Origin: Euglena gracilis | Lineage: Eukaryota; Euglenida; Euglenophyceae; Euglenales | Length of the DNA stretch: 64,000 bases | Assembly (NCBI GenBank): GCA_039621445.1 | Contig: CP154956.1 | Location: 18,685,428 to 18,749,427 of the forward strand | Direction: 5' to 3' | Part shown: positions 39,723 through 51,130 of the stretch, piece after piece | Position numbering within the stretch: position 1 is the stretch's first letter | Layout of the letters: every line of letters starts with the position of its first letter | Notes under the pieces: generated by a model | What the model was told of the DNA's origin: nothing | Database searches by the model: none | The model's input: the letters and a program-made list of their open reading frames with translations, nothing else | Program-made: the position numbers and the translations under genes

Positions 39723-39855
39723 CACGATGCCGGTCGCTGTGTTGGAGGAGCCCTGCCTGGCGGTGGTGGCCCCGGAAGATGTGGACGTGACGCAGTGTGT
39801 GACGGGCACGGTGGTGGTGGACCGCCTGGGGGGACCTTGGCGCTGCCAACACTGA
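39723..39855 (+). CDS. conserved exon upstream of gene B (TVVVDRLGGPW exon)
   Basis: Encodes VAVLEEPCLAVVAPEDVDVT, then QCVTGTVVVDRLGGPWRCQH and a TGA. Nearly identical to 6897-7042 upstream of gene A, apart from the ends. The acceptor may be the AG at the end of the MITE target duplication. Function is unknown; a weak resemblance to an RCC1 blade is possible. Confidence 0.6.
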
Positions 39856-41165
39856 TTTTGCCCATGTCCTTCGTATGTTTGATGTTCAGTGACTCCCGAT
39901 GGGGTGGCTGAAGGAGGGGGGACGTCCGGAGTGCATAATTTGCATTTTTTTTTTGCACAATCCAAGATGTTGAGCTTTTTTGAAACTTTGAATTTTCAAA
40001 GTCCATGATGGAAAATGGAAATTTAGCATTTCTATCATTTATAAAATTTATCATTATTAACACCTGAATTATTGAACTTACCCCCCCCCCCCCGGGCAAT
40101 TGTCGCGCGACAAATCGGGCAGCACAGAGGGGGGTGACAATTTCCCGGGGTGACAAATTGGCCGGCACAGAGGGGGGTGACAATTGCCCCGGGGGCGTCA
40201 ATTGCCCGGGGGCGTCAATTGCCCGGGGGGGGGGATCAGGTTGTTGATTGGGAAGGATTCGGCTTCCTGCATTACAGTGCAACATACGTACTCCCTTGCA
40301 TCAGACATCACCCAGTGAGCCCGGGCCCCCCACGCCTGTCATCAGAGAGACATCCGCACCCTCCATTCCCGGCCATGTTTTGGCTCTAGTTGGCCCTGCA
40401 CGCCGGTTACGTCCCATATTCTCGGCGCATGTGGAATCCAGTGCGCTCACACACGGACCAGCACACCCTGAGGGTTCCCGTGTTGCTTTTGTTGACGCGC
40501 CTTAGTTGCATCAACACAACAAGCTCAAGCCTGTCCACCTCGTACACACATACACATGCACAAACGGCGACGTGCAGTTCCATGGAAGTACGACAGTCTT
40601 TGACACAGTTCTTCTCCAGTCAGAGAAACCATAATTAAGCAAAGGGTTTTTTTTGAAGGATGAGCCCATGTTGTGTGTGGACGTACATTTCTCAAGTTCC
40701 CCAAAAGGAAGGACATTTCATTTCAGGTTACTGGGAGTGGTTTTTTTTGAAAACTTTCACTCCAGAGTCCCCAAATTGCAAAGCCGCAAGAAGAAAGCAA
40801 AACAAGCCCCCCATTTTTTTTAATTTGCCTGGGACTGGTAAGTGGTGGCTGGGGGTCGGGTCAAGGCCAACGCATGCTGCCAGCTCCAGAACATGATGAT
40901 CGTGGAGGCGCCCGAGTGCCGCCTCCGTCCCTCGATAGGCTTCACCTTCACATATACACACATTGACACACTGTGTTCCAGTTCCAAGTTATCACTATGC
41001 TTCATGGCATCTGCTTTCCAGCTGATATGAGCTGTTTTTTAATTGCATTTGATGAGAAGATTTATAAACTCGGTTCTTCAAAAAATGTTCAAAATCAAAG
41101 TTCATATCAAACAAAATAAAAAGGATCAGAAATTCAAAAATAAGCTTTGAAAGGTTTGTGGATCT
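39856..41165 (+). other. intron or spacer of gene B
   Basis: Contains GTGACAATTGCCCCGGGG-type short repeats at 40085-40230. A plus-strand stretch at 40860-40950 (CCQLQNMMIVEAPECRLRPS) looks like a possible small exon but has no counterpart in gene A. Confidence 0.4.
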
Positions 41166-41169
41166 GGGC

Positions 41170-41312
41170 CAGTGATGTCCCATCGTGGCCCCCGCATCGC
41201 GTGCCACATCAACGACGGGACGTGGTCCAGTGTGTACCACGTGTGCGAGGAAGTGACCGGAAACTCCTACGCGTTGAAGGTGATCCCCATCGAGGCCCAG
41301 GGAGTCAGTGGG
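41170..41312 (+). CDS. gene B exon: kinase N-lobe
   Basis: Encodes HRGPRIACHINDGTWSSVYH and GNSYALKVIPIEAQG. The lysine is kept and the glycine loop degenerate. The donor is not a clear GT in the phase required by the next exon. Confidence 0.75.
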
Positions 41313-41749
41313 ACAACACATTTTTTTTTCGGGTGGTGGTACCGGGTGTCTGTGGGGATGGATTTTTATTTTCACATTTCAACCTGCCACTTTTTCTGAC
41401 TCCTTTCAACATTTTCCCCGAAAGTTGTCAGCAGTTTTGTTGGAATGGGAAAGATGCCGAAACACGTAATTTAAGCCCATAAGCCTCCAAAAACTCTCAC
41501 TACATTTTTTTCAAAATACGTCTGCAGACAGGGCTGTATGGGGATTACAGAAACACAGTGGTGGAGGGTGGGGTCGACCACCCCTCCCCCCCCCCCTCCT
41601 GGTTGGTAGGGGGTCTGACCCATACCCCTCACTAGTATTTTTAGGTCAAGATTTTCCTTTGGTGCTGATGGAATTTTTTCTTGTACGGTGCTGTGATGGT
41701 GGGAAACGGGCCCTGCTGGCGGGCTATTCGGTGCCGGTCTCCCTGCCAG

Positions 41750-41875
41750 CGGCATCAACGTGAGCAGCAACTACCACCGCATCAACACGCTGAAGCGGCT
41801 GACCCACCCCAACATCGTGAAGTACCACAGCCACTTCACCCGCCACTACGGGGGCGTCAGCTGCCTCTGCATTCA
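41750..41875 (+). CDS. gene B exon: alpha-C and HPNIV segment
   Basis: Acceptor CTGCCAG|. Encodes INVSSNYHRINTLKRLTHPN, then IVKYHSHFTRHYGG and ends LCIQ. Donor is CA|GTATGG. Aligns without gaps to gene A exon 14046-14172 over the first 14 residues. Confidence 0.85.
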
Positions 41876-42527
41876 GTATGGCTCTCCTTCGTCGTGCCCC
41901 AAGCTGGCCTCCTTTTAAGGAACGTTGCGCACTGCGGGGGGGGGGGGGGGGGCGGCTCTGGGTGTCTGGGGGGGTTTGTGGGCTGGGTAGGACAACAGCG
42001 GTGTCCCGGCCCCGAAGGTGCTAGAGCTCGAAAAGCATTGGAAGAATGCCTGGCTTCTCTTCAGTCAAGTGCTACGGGCAGGCACACCATGGCACAAACA
42101 GCTGGAGTGTTGCTGCACAACCTGCACACCTTCAACTGGGGGAAAAAACGACCGCCTTGGGACCCCTTGGGACTGCTTTTGAGAAGTATTCCCAATTTGA
42201 ATTTGAAAATCATTTGGACCTTATTTTCCCCAGAGTTGTGGGTGTTTCCTTTTGGCGCTTTGCGCCAATTTTTTTTTTGCATTTTTGGGAAAATTTTGCC
42301 CAAAAAGTGTCAAAAATGGCACTTTTGGTCGTTTTGGGGATGTCAAAAAATTTTGGCCCGGCGCTTTGTGCCGGGTTGAATATCAGTTACCCAGGGGAGG
42401 GTCCAGACCCCACCACCTGCCCTTGAGAACCCTGCCCCTCCTCCCTGCCCTCAAAAATAGTGCTGCCAAGTTTTTTTTTTACCCATGCGTCCTCCCGCCG
42501 GGAGATATTATTTGTATATTTCCTCAG

Positions 42528-42664
42528 GATTGAGTACTGCGGCAACGGGCTGCTGTCGGATTTCCTTCAGGCCAAGGCCGGCCAGAAGTCAGGTCTCTCC
42601 GCCTCCCGGGTCCAGGACTTCGCCTTTCAAATCGCCTCCGCCCTGAACTATATCCACGACCAGG
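42528..42664 (+). CDS. gene B exon: hinge, alpha-D and alpha-E
   Basis: Acceptor CCTCAG|, donor G|GTATGC. Encodes IEYCGNGLLSDFLQAKAGQK and IASALNYIHDQG. Same length and phase as the gene A exon. Confidence 0.88.
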
Positions 42665-42854
42665 GTATGCATGGGTGTGTGCGCACGCGTGGTGTAGTCT
42701 GTGTGTTATGAATTTTTAAAACCCCAGAGGGTATCCAGTCATTTGCTTTGTATTTCTGGTTTTTTCCCGAATCTCTTTGATTATTCCCAGAAAAAAATAA
42801 AGCAAATAATATTTGTGGTGGTGATCATGACAAAAATAAAGAGATAAATACAAA

Positions 42855-43008
<154 letters not shown>

Positions 43009-43322
43009 AATTAATAATAAAATTCTGAAATATATGTTCTATCAATATATACAACAATAATATCTCAGTATTTATTTTATTACATACTCAATATAAGTAT
43101 TGCTATCAATGGTATTCATAATGGCTGTATACAAACATTATAGTCCAAAAATATTATGTATAATTTCTTCCCAACAATTAAAAATTAATGATTGTCGATT
43201 CCGCAACGAAGATGCCAGATTTACTGTTTGAAATATTTGTTATTTGTCCAGATTTTGATTTGTTTGGGGTGTGCACAGTATGGACACGGGAGAGGGACGC
43301 CGGACCTGGGGCCCTGTCGCAG

Positions 43323-43447
43323 GGGTGCTGCACGGCGACCTCCGCCCCGCCAACATCCTGATGGCGCGGGACCGGAAGCAGCTGAAGCTGGCGAGCTTTG
43401 GGAGCCCGCTGTGGCTGGAGCGCCGGGGACTTACCCCCCGCTCCATC
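43323..43447 (+). CDS. gene B exon: catalytic loop and degenerate DFG (SFG)
   Basis: Acceptor GTCGCAG|, donor ATC|GTCCAC. Encodes VLHGDLRPANILMARDRKQL, then KLASFGSPLWLERRG. The catalytic Asp is kept in HGD and the magnesium-binding Asp is replaced by Ser. Confidence 0.85.
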
Positions 43448-43763
43448 GTCCACACCGCGCCTGCACTTTCGTTGCCTTCGCTTCCCACCAGGGTTTTTTT
43501 CAGCCGTGAACCCCCGGGGGGGGGAGTGGGTTATACTTTTCGGCGCCGAAAAGTATTTTTAGCATTTTCGTGTATTTTTGACATTTTTGGGGAAAAGTTA
43601 GCGGGTCCCCCGTGGGGGGAACCCCCTTTCCCCCGGTCTTAAAAAAAAACCCCTGCTTCCCGCCCCGCTCTTCATTCATTCATCCCATCCGCCGTTTTCC
43701 CGTCGTTGTATTTCCCCCCGTTTTGCCTTCCGCTTCAATGTGTGCCGGCGTCGCGCCGGCCGG

Positions 43764-43805
43764 CGTGCCGGCACCGGCGGCTGCAAGGCGTACGCCCCCC
43801 CTGAG
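43764..43805 (+). CDS. gene B exon: first part of APE segment
   Basis: Encodes GTGGCKAYAPPE and is cut after the Glu codon by the MITE at 43806. Gene A reads on directly into WMDS. Confidence 0.75.
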
Positions 43806-43993
43806 CAGGCTGAGGTTTTAAGGCGTCCCTGAGCTTTGCCGGGGTTTCTGGCGCCTTTGGCACCCAGAGTGCCCTGGCCGAATGCTCAGGCATTTTTGCC
43901 CCCCCCCCCCCCCGCGGGTGGGTGGGTGCCTGGGCATTCCATGGCACTCCAAGTCCCCCCTGGGGGGGGGGGAGGTTGTTCAAATTCAGTCTG
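43806..43993. mobile_element. hAT-like MITE R2 inserted in coding exon of gene B, 188 bp
   Basis: Begins CAGGCTGAGGTTTTAAGG and ends AAATTCAGTCTG, both diverged R2 ends. The interior keeps TGCCTGGGCATTCCATGGCA, GGCACTCCAAG and two C/G-run tracts of R2. Flanks are CCCCTGAG (43798-43805) and CGCCTGAG (43994-44001), an 8-bp target duplication with one mismatch. The uninterrupted exon in gene A gives the empty site. Insert plus one duplication is 196 bp, not a multiple of three, and contains stops. Confidence 0.85.
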
Positions 43994-44001
43994 CGCCTGA
44001 G

Positions 44002-44037
44002 TGGATGGATAGTGCGGCGCCCCACCGAGCCCTTCCT
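44002..44037 (+). CDS. gene B exon: WMDS part of APE segment
   Basis: Encodes WMDSAAPHRALP. Donor is CCT|GTTGCT. Gene A has WMDSEVPHRKLQ at the same place with no intron. Confidence 0.75.
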
Positions 44038-44263
44038 GTTGCTGACACATGTCACCCGCGTACCATGTTCGCTCAATATTTTCTCTTGTAGTGTAGCCAA
44101 TGAAATTTCTGTTTCCCCTCGTTGGAAACAGGTGTACCGTTTTTGATATTTTTTTGCATTCATGTGTGTCACTTTGCTGCAAGAGAAAGTCTGCGCATGT
44201 GTGTATTTCCCCAGTGGTGGCGTTTCTGTCGCAGCCCAGCAACACGGAGCCTTTAACCTGCAG
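44038..44263 (+). other. canonical intron in gene B that gene A lacks
   Basis: GTTGCTGAC...TTTAACCTGCAG, 226 bp. Removing it joins HRALP to SWETPLPSYDM, which aligns without gap to HRKLQ-GWEKPLPSYDM of gene A. Confidence 0.75.
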
Positions 44264-44298
44264 TCCTGGGAGACACCACTCCCGTCGTACGACATGTG
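44264..44298 (+). CDS. gene B exon: SWETPLPSYDM
   Basis: Starts the F-helix motif. As in gene A, the downstream join is either GT-AG from 44296 (giving D-I-F-G) or a non-canonical join giving DMWSFGC. Confidence 0.7.
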
Positions 44299-44704
44299 TC
44301 CGGCGGCACGAGGGTGGTGCGCAGCGCTATAAGGTTTCCATGCGCCAAGTAAGTGCTTTCCGCCAGTCTTTCGCGGGTATTCATCCGGTGTGGTCGCCAA
44401 GGAGACATTTTGCGGTGGCCATTTCTGCGGCTCACGCCAAGATTTTTTGTGTGCTGCCATCCAAGGAGGGTTTTGCACACCAAATTCAACCGCTGCCACC
44501 CAAAGTTTGGCCAAATTTTTTTTGAAAAAATGTTGGACTGGAACCACAACTTTGGATTCTGTCAACTAATTGTGCATTTGCTAACCTCAACTCAGAGGGA
44601 CCACCACGTGTGTTTGGCCCGATTTTGCCGTTCTTCGGCGGGTGCGCCACGCGTGACGCGCATGCCCGGGCCTGTTGGGTTCCCGCCCTCCGCCGCCGCG
44701 GCCG

Positions 44705-44808
44705 GAGCTTCGGCTGTGTGCTCAGCGAGCTGGCGACGCTGAAGCTGCTGCGCAACGACCGCCACCTCTGGGGGACCGCCCTCGCGTCGAACCCGCCCGC
44801 CATGCAGG
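44705..44808 (+). CDS. gene B exon: F-helix (SFGCVLSEL)
   Basis: Encodes SFGCVLSELATLKLLRNDRH and ends NPPAMQG. Donor G|GTGTGG is identical to gene A. Confidence 0.8.
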
Positions 44809-46903
44809 GTGTGGCCGCCCTTCCCCGGCTGCTCCCCTGGAGGGGAATGCCTGCCGACCAGCCTGGATGATAGGGGATCCCCACTGGGGGTGGGGGCCAA
44901 ACGCGGGGTGCAGGTGCGCATGGAGGAGGATTGGACCAAATACGGGCAATTTCTCGTTTTTGGCCGGCTCTCCCAGGAATCACATGTTTTTTTGCTCTGT
45001 TTTTTATGGTGGTCGGAACCTTGGACCTACCCCCCCCCAAAGTGAAAAAACACCCAACAAAAACACCAAAACCTCGCACCTCCTCCCCCCATTCCCTGTG
45101 TGACAACTGCCAGCGCCAGGTGGTGCCTTGTTTTTGTTTTTCTTTGCGGTGGGGTGGCAGGTCCACCCCTTTGCTTGCTTTCTGAAGTTTTGTGGCACGT
45201 TGTGGATATTTTTGAAGGAGTAGAAGTGTACATGCCACATAAACAATGGACTGTTCGAGAATTCTGCCAATTTGGGTTGATGATGGGATGATGGGATATA
45301 GAACACAGGACTACCACCAGTTTCCTGTTGAGTTCGTGGCAAGTTGCCCATCAATGCCCCACTGATGTTTAAGGCTCCATGAAACCCACACAACAGGATA
45401 AATGATGTCAGTGTGCGCAAATGCGCACATGGACGATGTGCGCTTTTCGATGTGCGCATTTGCGCACACAGACCATTTTCAGATCAACCAAACGCCTCCT
45501 ATGGCGGTGTGTTTGGAGCTGGAAAATAAATGTGACAACACTGTGGTATTACCTCCCTTGTATTCCTGTGGTGATGGGAATGCTGCTGGTATGTCCCTCT
45601 GTTGAATGCTGCTGGTATGTTTGGGCGGTTGGTGTGTGTAAATGCGCACATCAACCATTAAAATCATCATTTTTTGGGGTCATTTCTTTATGTGCGCAAA
45701 TGAACACATCGACAAAGAAAAAAGCTTAAGTGCGAGATGCGCCGCCTAAAAGGATAAAGTCAGTCACTTGAGCGGGTGCAGTTACTTGAGAGGATGCAGT
45801 TACTTGAGCGAATGCGGTGGCAAAAGTGAAATTGGCCCGGAGCAACAAAAAGTAACCAAGAGTGGAAGCAGCCAGAATCGGCCAAAAGTAACCTAAGGTG
45901 CAAAATTTGCCAAGTCAGCATGAAGGGGCCAATAGTGGCCAATAGCAGGCCCATGCCTCCCATACCGACCACGGCGCACGGCTCGGAAAACAAGGGCCAC
46001 CACCCAACCAACCAACCCCCGGGCCCACCAACACGCTAAATCCTTGCCCAAGCAACAAAAAAAGGAAACCTATCAAACTTTGAATGTATGGATTGAAATG
46101 TATGTAGCAAAAACAGCAAAAAAAATGCACTATTCTTTGGCGTACTATTCCCACACAGCTCGCGATGAAAACACTTCAGTCACCTTGGGGTCTGTTTTTG
46201 TCAAAAAATGTTTCTCTGCATCATCCACAAACTAAACAATCCCCCCTTCAACCACAGGGAAGTAAATCCGGGGGGGGGGAACATGACTGGACCTTCCTGT
46301 TTTGCTTATGATGTTTGGTAATTGATGGGAAAACCTGGAAGAACCATATCTGTATCCACAACCTTACCCGGACCCTCACCAGAAGGCTGACTGGCCTACT
46401 CTATCCCTGAACACAAGAGTTGACACCTCATGGCCACGTTTCAGATGGGCAAACACAACAGTTTTCACAGCCCATTCTCCAAACCCAACCTGCCCATCCA
46501 CCTTCCCTTACGACCCTCCTCCCCCCTCTGCCCTCATCTAGTTTGTTACAATATGTGCAAACGGGTGCAAAGGAGCTCTGGATACAGATGGCTGCATGGC
46601 TGGCCGGCGCCGGTGCAACCCCCCCCCCCCCCCCGTACAAGGAAAGACCCAGCGGAGAAATGGCTTAAAAAAAACTTGGGAAAACTTTGGCAGAAATAGG
46701 ACGACTTCGGGGAAGGACGTGATTTCTGGCACTTTTGGACTACCCCCATTCACCCAAAACGTCAAAAAAGATGCTTTTGAAACTTCGACGTCCGGACTGG
46801 CCACTGGCCAGCCGCAAGGCTGAATGCCGGTCTCAATGCCGGGGGGGCTGTGTGGTCCCTCGGCAGCTCAGAATGGACCCCCCTTTCCCCCCTTCCGCCT
46901 CAG
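44809..46903 (+). other. intron of gene B
   Basis: About 2.1 kb. Holds a GTGCGCAAATGCGCAC hairpin cluster (45411-45720), a three-copy 17-bp repeat with TTACTTGAG (45765-45815) and a C-run. No exon is supported. Confidence 0.55.
45411..45475. repeat. palindromic hairpin (TGTGCGCAAATGCGCACA)
   Basis: The palindrome occurs twice in about 60 bp, around GATGTGCGC. Single half-copies follow at 45640 and 45690. Confidence 0.75.
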
Positions 46904-46983
46904 CCGTGGTGCGGGACGTCGCCGCTGCCCACGGCGGCCTCTTCTCCGTGCTCCTCGGGCAGCTCCTGGGGCCAGCGGTTTTT
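46904..46983 (+). CDS. gene B exon: C-lobe helix segment
   Basis: Acceptor GCCTCAG|. Encodes VVRDVAAAHGGLFSVLLGQL, then LGPA. Homologous to 19932. A possible donor is GCG|GTTTTT. Confidence 0.72.
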
Positions 46984-47668
46984 GGGAGGTTGTGACCCGA
47001 GGTGGGGGCGGTTAGGACAGATTTGTTTTCCAAGTTGGTGACCCGGGGGCAGGTCCCCCACGGGGGGGGCCAAACCCCAGGGGGGTTTTTACTCCATTTT
47101 TGGACTCCAAATTGATACAATGTATATTTATATTTTCTGTAATACAATGTGTAGGTTATATTAAGTGTAGATATATATGGTATCTCCAAATTGGGTTCCC
47201 GCTTGACCCCGTGCTCCCAATGGGTGGGTCTGGACCCCCAGGTCCTAATAATAAAAACTCGAGGTTAGGGTGTCAAGTGAGCTTTGGTGTTGTACAGGGA
47301 GTTGACCCCAGGGGATCCCTCCCCCCTCTGGACGCCAAGGTCAGGGAACAGGATGACGGGACAATTTTTGTTGTTGTATGTGCAGTTTTTGTTGACGCGT
47401 CCAGCAAGGCAGCAACACCGTTTATAACACATTTTTTTTTGTGTTTTTAAAATTTTAAGTTCAATTTTTTAAGTTCAGTTTTTAAGTTCAAAATTTCAAG
47501 TTTAATTGTTAAGTTCAAAATTTTCAGTTAAATTTTTAAGTTCAAAAAATTTTGGTTAATTTTTTAATTTGATATTGTAAGTTAAATTATTGAGTTTAAA
47601 TATTTGGCAATTTCGAAGTCCCAAAATTTTTTTCTGGTACTGTGCGCTGGGTGCGGCGGTTGGTGCAG
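46984..47668 (+). other. intron of gene B
   Basis: AT-rich, with many AAGTTCAA/TTAAGTT phrases near 47455-47590; no coding support. Confidence 0.55.
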
Positions 47669-47785
47669 GCCTGGAAAAGCCCCTGCTTGCAACCGGATCC
47701 CGATGCTCGGGCCACTGCCTCGGAAGCCCTCCAGATGCTGCGCACCCTACAGCCAATCGCCAGCTGTTTATCCTCCGTGCTGTAG
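47669..47785 (+). CDS. gene B exon: end of kinase fold (DPDARATASEAL)
   Basis: Acceptor GGTGCAG|. Encodes CLQPDPDARATASEALQMLR and TLQPIASCLSSVL, then TAG at 47783-47785. A GT just before the stop (TCC|GTGCTG) lies at the same place as in gene A, so the exon may be spliced on to 52357. Confidence 0.72.
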   Translation, partial: AWKSPCLQPDPDARATASEALQMLRTLQPIASCLSSVL

Positions 47786-49182
47786 TGGAGGTAATGGGGA
47801 GGAGCAGTTTTACCAGTGATGTGGAAGGGCAATTCAATTTGAGTTGTTTCATGAGTTGTGTTTTTTTTCTGGCCGGGGGGGGGGAGTCATGCAAGTTGCA
47901 TATTTTTTTTCCTGCAAATTGGTTGAAAATTTTCATGTGTTTTTTTCATTTGCATGTTTTGCATATTATACATATATCGCCCTCCTGTTTTCTTTGGTTC
48001 CATTATTGCAGAAAAAATCCAGAATTGCATGAAGAAATCACTCTTCCAAACTATCTCCACATAATCCGCTTTGCATTCTGCACTATTTTTTAGACTTGCA
48101 CAACAAGTTATAGCATGATGTAACGATATGTATAACCCTTCCAAAAAGCAAGTTAGCACCTCTTTTTTTTCGGTGTGCCATGGATTGCTTTTTGCTTTGC
48201 ATTGCTTTTTTTGTTTTTTTTATGTTTGCCGAAGAACCACAAGACAGTGTTTTGCTAATGTTTCAATGATTTTGTTGCAAAATTGTGTTCGGTTGTTCAA
48301 ATCACGCACCCGTTGCACAGTGATCAATGTTGCATAATGAGGAGAGAATTCCAGAAACAGTGCAAAAATCCAAAGTCGTTTTCAGAAAAGAAAAATTCAA
48401 AAGAAAATGCCTGGGAGGTCTTTTTTTCACAGAATTTAGAATGCACCTTGCCATTTTTGTGCCGTTTTTTTTTTGCTTTGTTTGCATTGCATACTATAAG
48501 ATGTCTCGTTGCTCTGCCCTCGTTATGGAATGTTTAAATTTGATATTGTTGCTGCTGCCGCTGTTTTTGTTTCGTTTTTATTCCCTCTCCTGCTTCTGTT
48601 TTTTGTTGTTTGCATATTTTTTTAGTGTTTTTGTTGTTGCTTTGTTTTACCCTGTAGCTTTAACGTCGTTTTTCTTTCCGCATCTAACGATAAAGGATCT
48701 CGAAGAGCTCCAATCGCTGGTGCTTGCCCCCAGTCCCCACCGACCCTTCCCTTGGTCTCCTTTTGCCTGTGTGCCTTGCTGCGCCTCACACCTGGACCAT
48801 GCCAATTAGAAATATAATATCCGTGCAAAAACACCCAAGAATAAACGTATGAGACAGGAAAGCCAATGCATTATTGTTGAACATTTTCTTGCCTTGAAAC
48901 AACGGCCTTCTGAACTTGATGTTTATTTTCAGGAGCATGCTTTTATCCATATTTTTTTGTCTCTGTTGTTTCCTACTCCTGGCCATTCCCCGATGAACCA
49001 TTTTTTTTGTAAAAAAACCTTGGAATGAATCATACCCACAATGAAGGTTTTTGGTAAGGTTTCTTTCGAATTTGTGTTTAGAAATTTGATTAACCCCCAA
49101 ATTTTGACCCCCCCCCTGTAAACAACACCCATCTGTCTTTGCAATCCCCCCATTTGTTTAACAAACCCCTCTGTCTAATGAC
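47786..49182 (+). other. no recognised exon
   Basis: T-rich sequence. A plus stretch near 48690-48760 (LTIKDLEELQSLVLAPSPHR) is codon-like but unsupported. Confidence 0.4.
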
Positions 49183-49440
49183 CAGGCTTGTGTTAGTCGG
49201 GTGCCTACCCCACGGGGTGCGTGGGTGCTAGGGGCAGGCACAACATAGCACCCAATCCCCCGGGGGGGGGGTAAGGTTTTGGGGGTGCCTGCCCCTAGCA
49301 GGCACCCCCCCTCTGACCCCGGCGCCGAAGGCGACAGGGGCCCAGAAAACGCCAGGGCGGTCCGTAAGGGATGGGATTTTTTTTTAAGTTAAGGACCGCC
49401 CCCTTAAGGACCGCCCCCCCAATACACAGAAACCCGAAAA
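49183..49440. repeat. truncated R2 and CAGGGCGGTCC repeats, nested
   Basis: An R2-type left end (CAGGCTTGTGTTAGTCGGGT) at 49183, with GCCTGCCCCTAGCAGGCACC inside. The second family begins at 49353 (CAGGGCGGTCCGTAAGG). No complete right ends or target duplications were found. Confidence 0.65.
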
Positions 49441-49930
49441 ATTGGACCGAAAAATTTTTTCCGGCGCCGGGTGTTTTTTTTGACCCGTTTTGGGACCCAT
49501 ATGGGAGGTTCCCCCAAAACCCCCCCAAAACCCCATTTTTTCATATCTTCCAAAAATTCAACATTTTCTCAAAAAGTTTATTTTGAGAGTTTTTTGCAGC
49601 AAAAAAAGCCATTGAAAATTCAAAAAATTTCCAAGAGAAACAATGTCAGTAAAATTTTGACTGTGCCAGAGTTTGGTCCACTTTTTTTGACTTTCGCTAT
49701 TTTCGACCCCCCTCCTTAAAAATGCGAAATTTAACCCTGAAATTTTTGAATTTTTTTTTGTGAAAAAATGTGGTTTTCCATCAAAAAATCATGCATTTTG
49801 GGTTCATTTTTCAAAAAACGATTTTCAAAAAAAATTTTTGGCCCAAATCCCCGTTTTCTCGAAATTGGTGCTGTGGTGGGTGAGGGGACTCCCCCACCTC
49901 CCGGGTGGGGGGGGTCGACCCCCCCGCACC
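49441..49930. repeat. interspersed repeat R1, copy 2
   Basis: Matches 12450-12950: GGTGTTTTTTTTGACCC, GACCCATATGGGAGGT, TTCCAAAAATTCAACATTTT, GACTGTGCCAGA-TTTGGT and the later TGGTGGGTG-GG-TCGACC hairpin. Confidence 0.75.
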
Positions 49931-50689
49931 AGGCCACCCCCAGGCACCAGGCACCAGACCACCCCCTTCCCGTTCTGCCCTGCCCTGCCCTGAAAAAGAC
50001 CATACATACCTCTCCCCTCTTCCCCTGGAAGTTGGCAACCAGCCCACACAATCACTTAGTCGTTGTCCAACCCCCTCCCACGGGGAGGGGGTGGTTGACT
50101 GGTTTTTCAGAGTGATTTTTGGCCCAGAGTCCCGCCTCCGGGGGGGGGGGGGGCGAAAAAACCCCTTACCTTCTTTTCCCCCCTTGTCCAGCGACCGGGC
50201 TTGTCCAAGGATCCCCCAGATGGATCTTTTTGTATATGATGTTGGCCCATAAGGAACAATTTTTTTTCTTTTGCACATTGTTTTTTTTTTTGCGGCTGGG
50301 GTTGACCGCCATAAACTGGCTGAAAATGCCCAAAATGGCTCCAAACAATTTACCAAAATTGTTGTGCAAGGTTGCAACAAAAGACGGAAAATTGTCAAAG
50401 TTGGCCAAAATTTTGCCAAACTTCTGCCCAAACAACACCTGCCAAATGTCAATGAATTTCTCCAGGAAGACTCCACGAGAAATCTGAGTCTCCAGGAAGT
50501 TGTTATCCACGATCACAGATTGCCACGTAATTTGCCTTTTGGAGCCCCATATTTTCCTCCATTTTCTTTTCCTCTCTCAGGTTCTTTAGACCGGTCTCCT
50601 CCCCTTGCACCCACTGATCTGTTTCGTTTTTTTTTTTTGACATTTTCCATATTTGTTGAAGTACGACATATTTCCTTTTTTTGGGATCC

Positions 50690-51130
50690 AGTCTGCAAGC
50701 CAAGCTAACCCCTGGCCTGGAAAAAGGGCAGAACGGGAATCTGCCAAACAGCCAGGGTGATTGGTGGGTGGGGGGGTCAACCACCCCCCCCACCCCCTGC
50801 ATGGTGGGTGAGGTGGGTGAGGGGGGGGGGTCGACCGACCCCCCCACCACCTCTTCCCGTATTTCCGGGAGCAGCAATTTTTGGACCCCAAAATTTTTCT
50901 TCTTCTTCGGCGCCGGTGTATTTTTGACCTATTTTGGGATTGAGAGGTTTTTGAAGCAAAAAATGCCATCCAAAAAATTTTCCAAAGAGAAAAACCCTCA
51001 GTAAAAGTCGAATGTTTCAAAATTTGGTCCCATTTTTTTTGACCTGCATTTTTTTGAACCCCTTCTAAAAACTAACAACTTTCAATCCTAAAATTCTGAG
51101 ATTTTTTTGGGAAAAAATGTAGTTTTCCGT
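50690..51130. repeat. interspersed repeat R1, copy 3
   Basis: Shares CTCTTCCCGTATTTCCGGGA, GGCGCCGGTGT, TGAAGCAAAAAATGCCAT and CAGTAAAA with copies 1 and 2, preceded by a G/C-run hairpin with GGTGGGTG. Confidence 0.7.
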
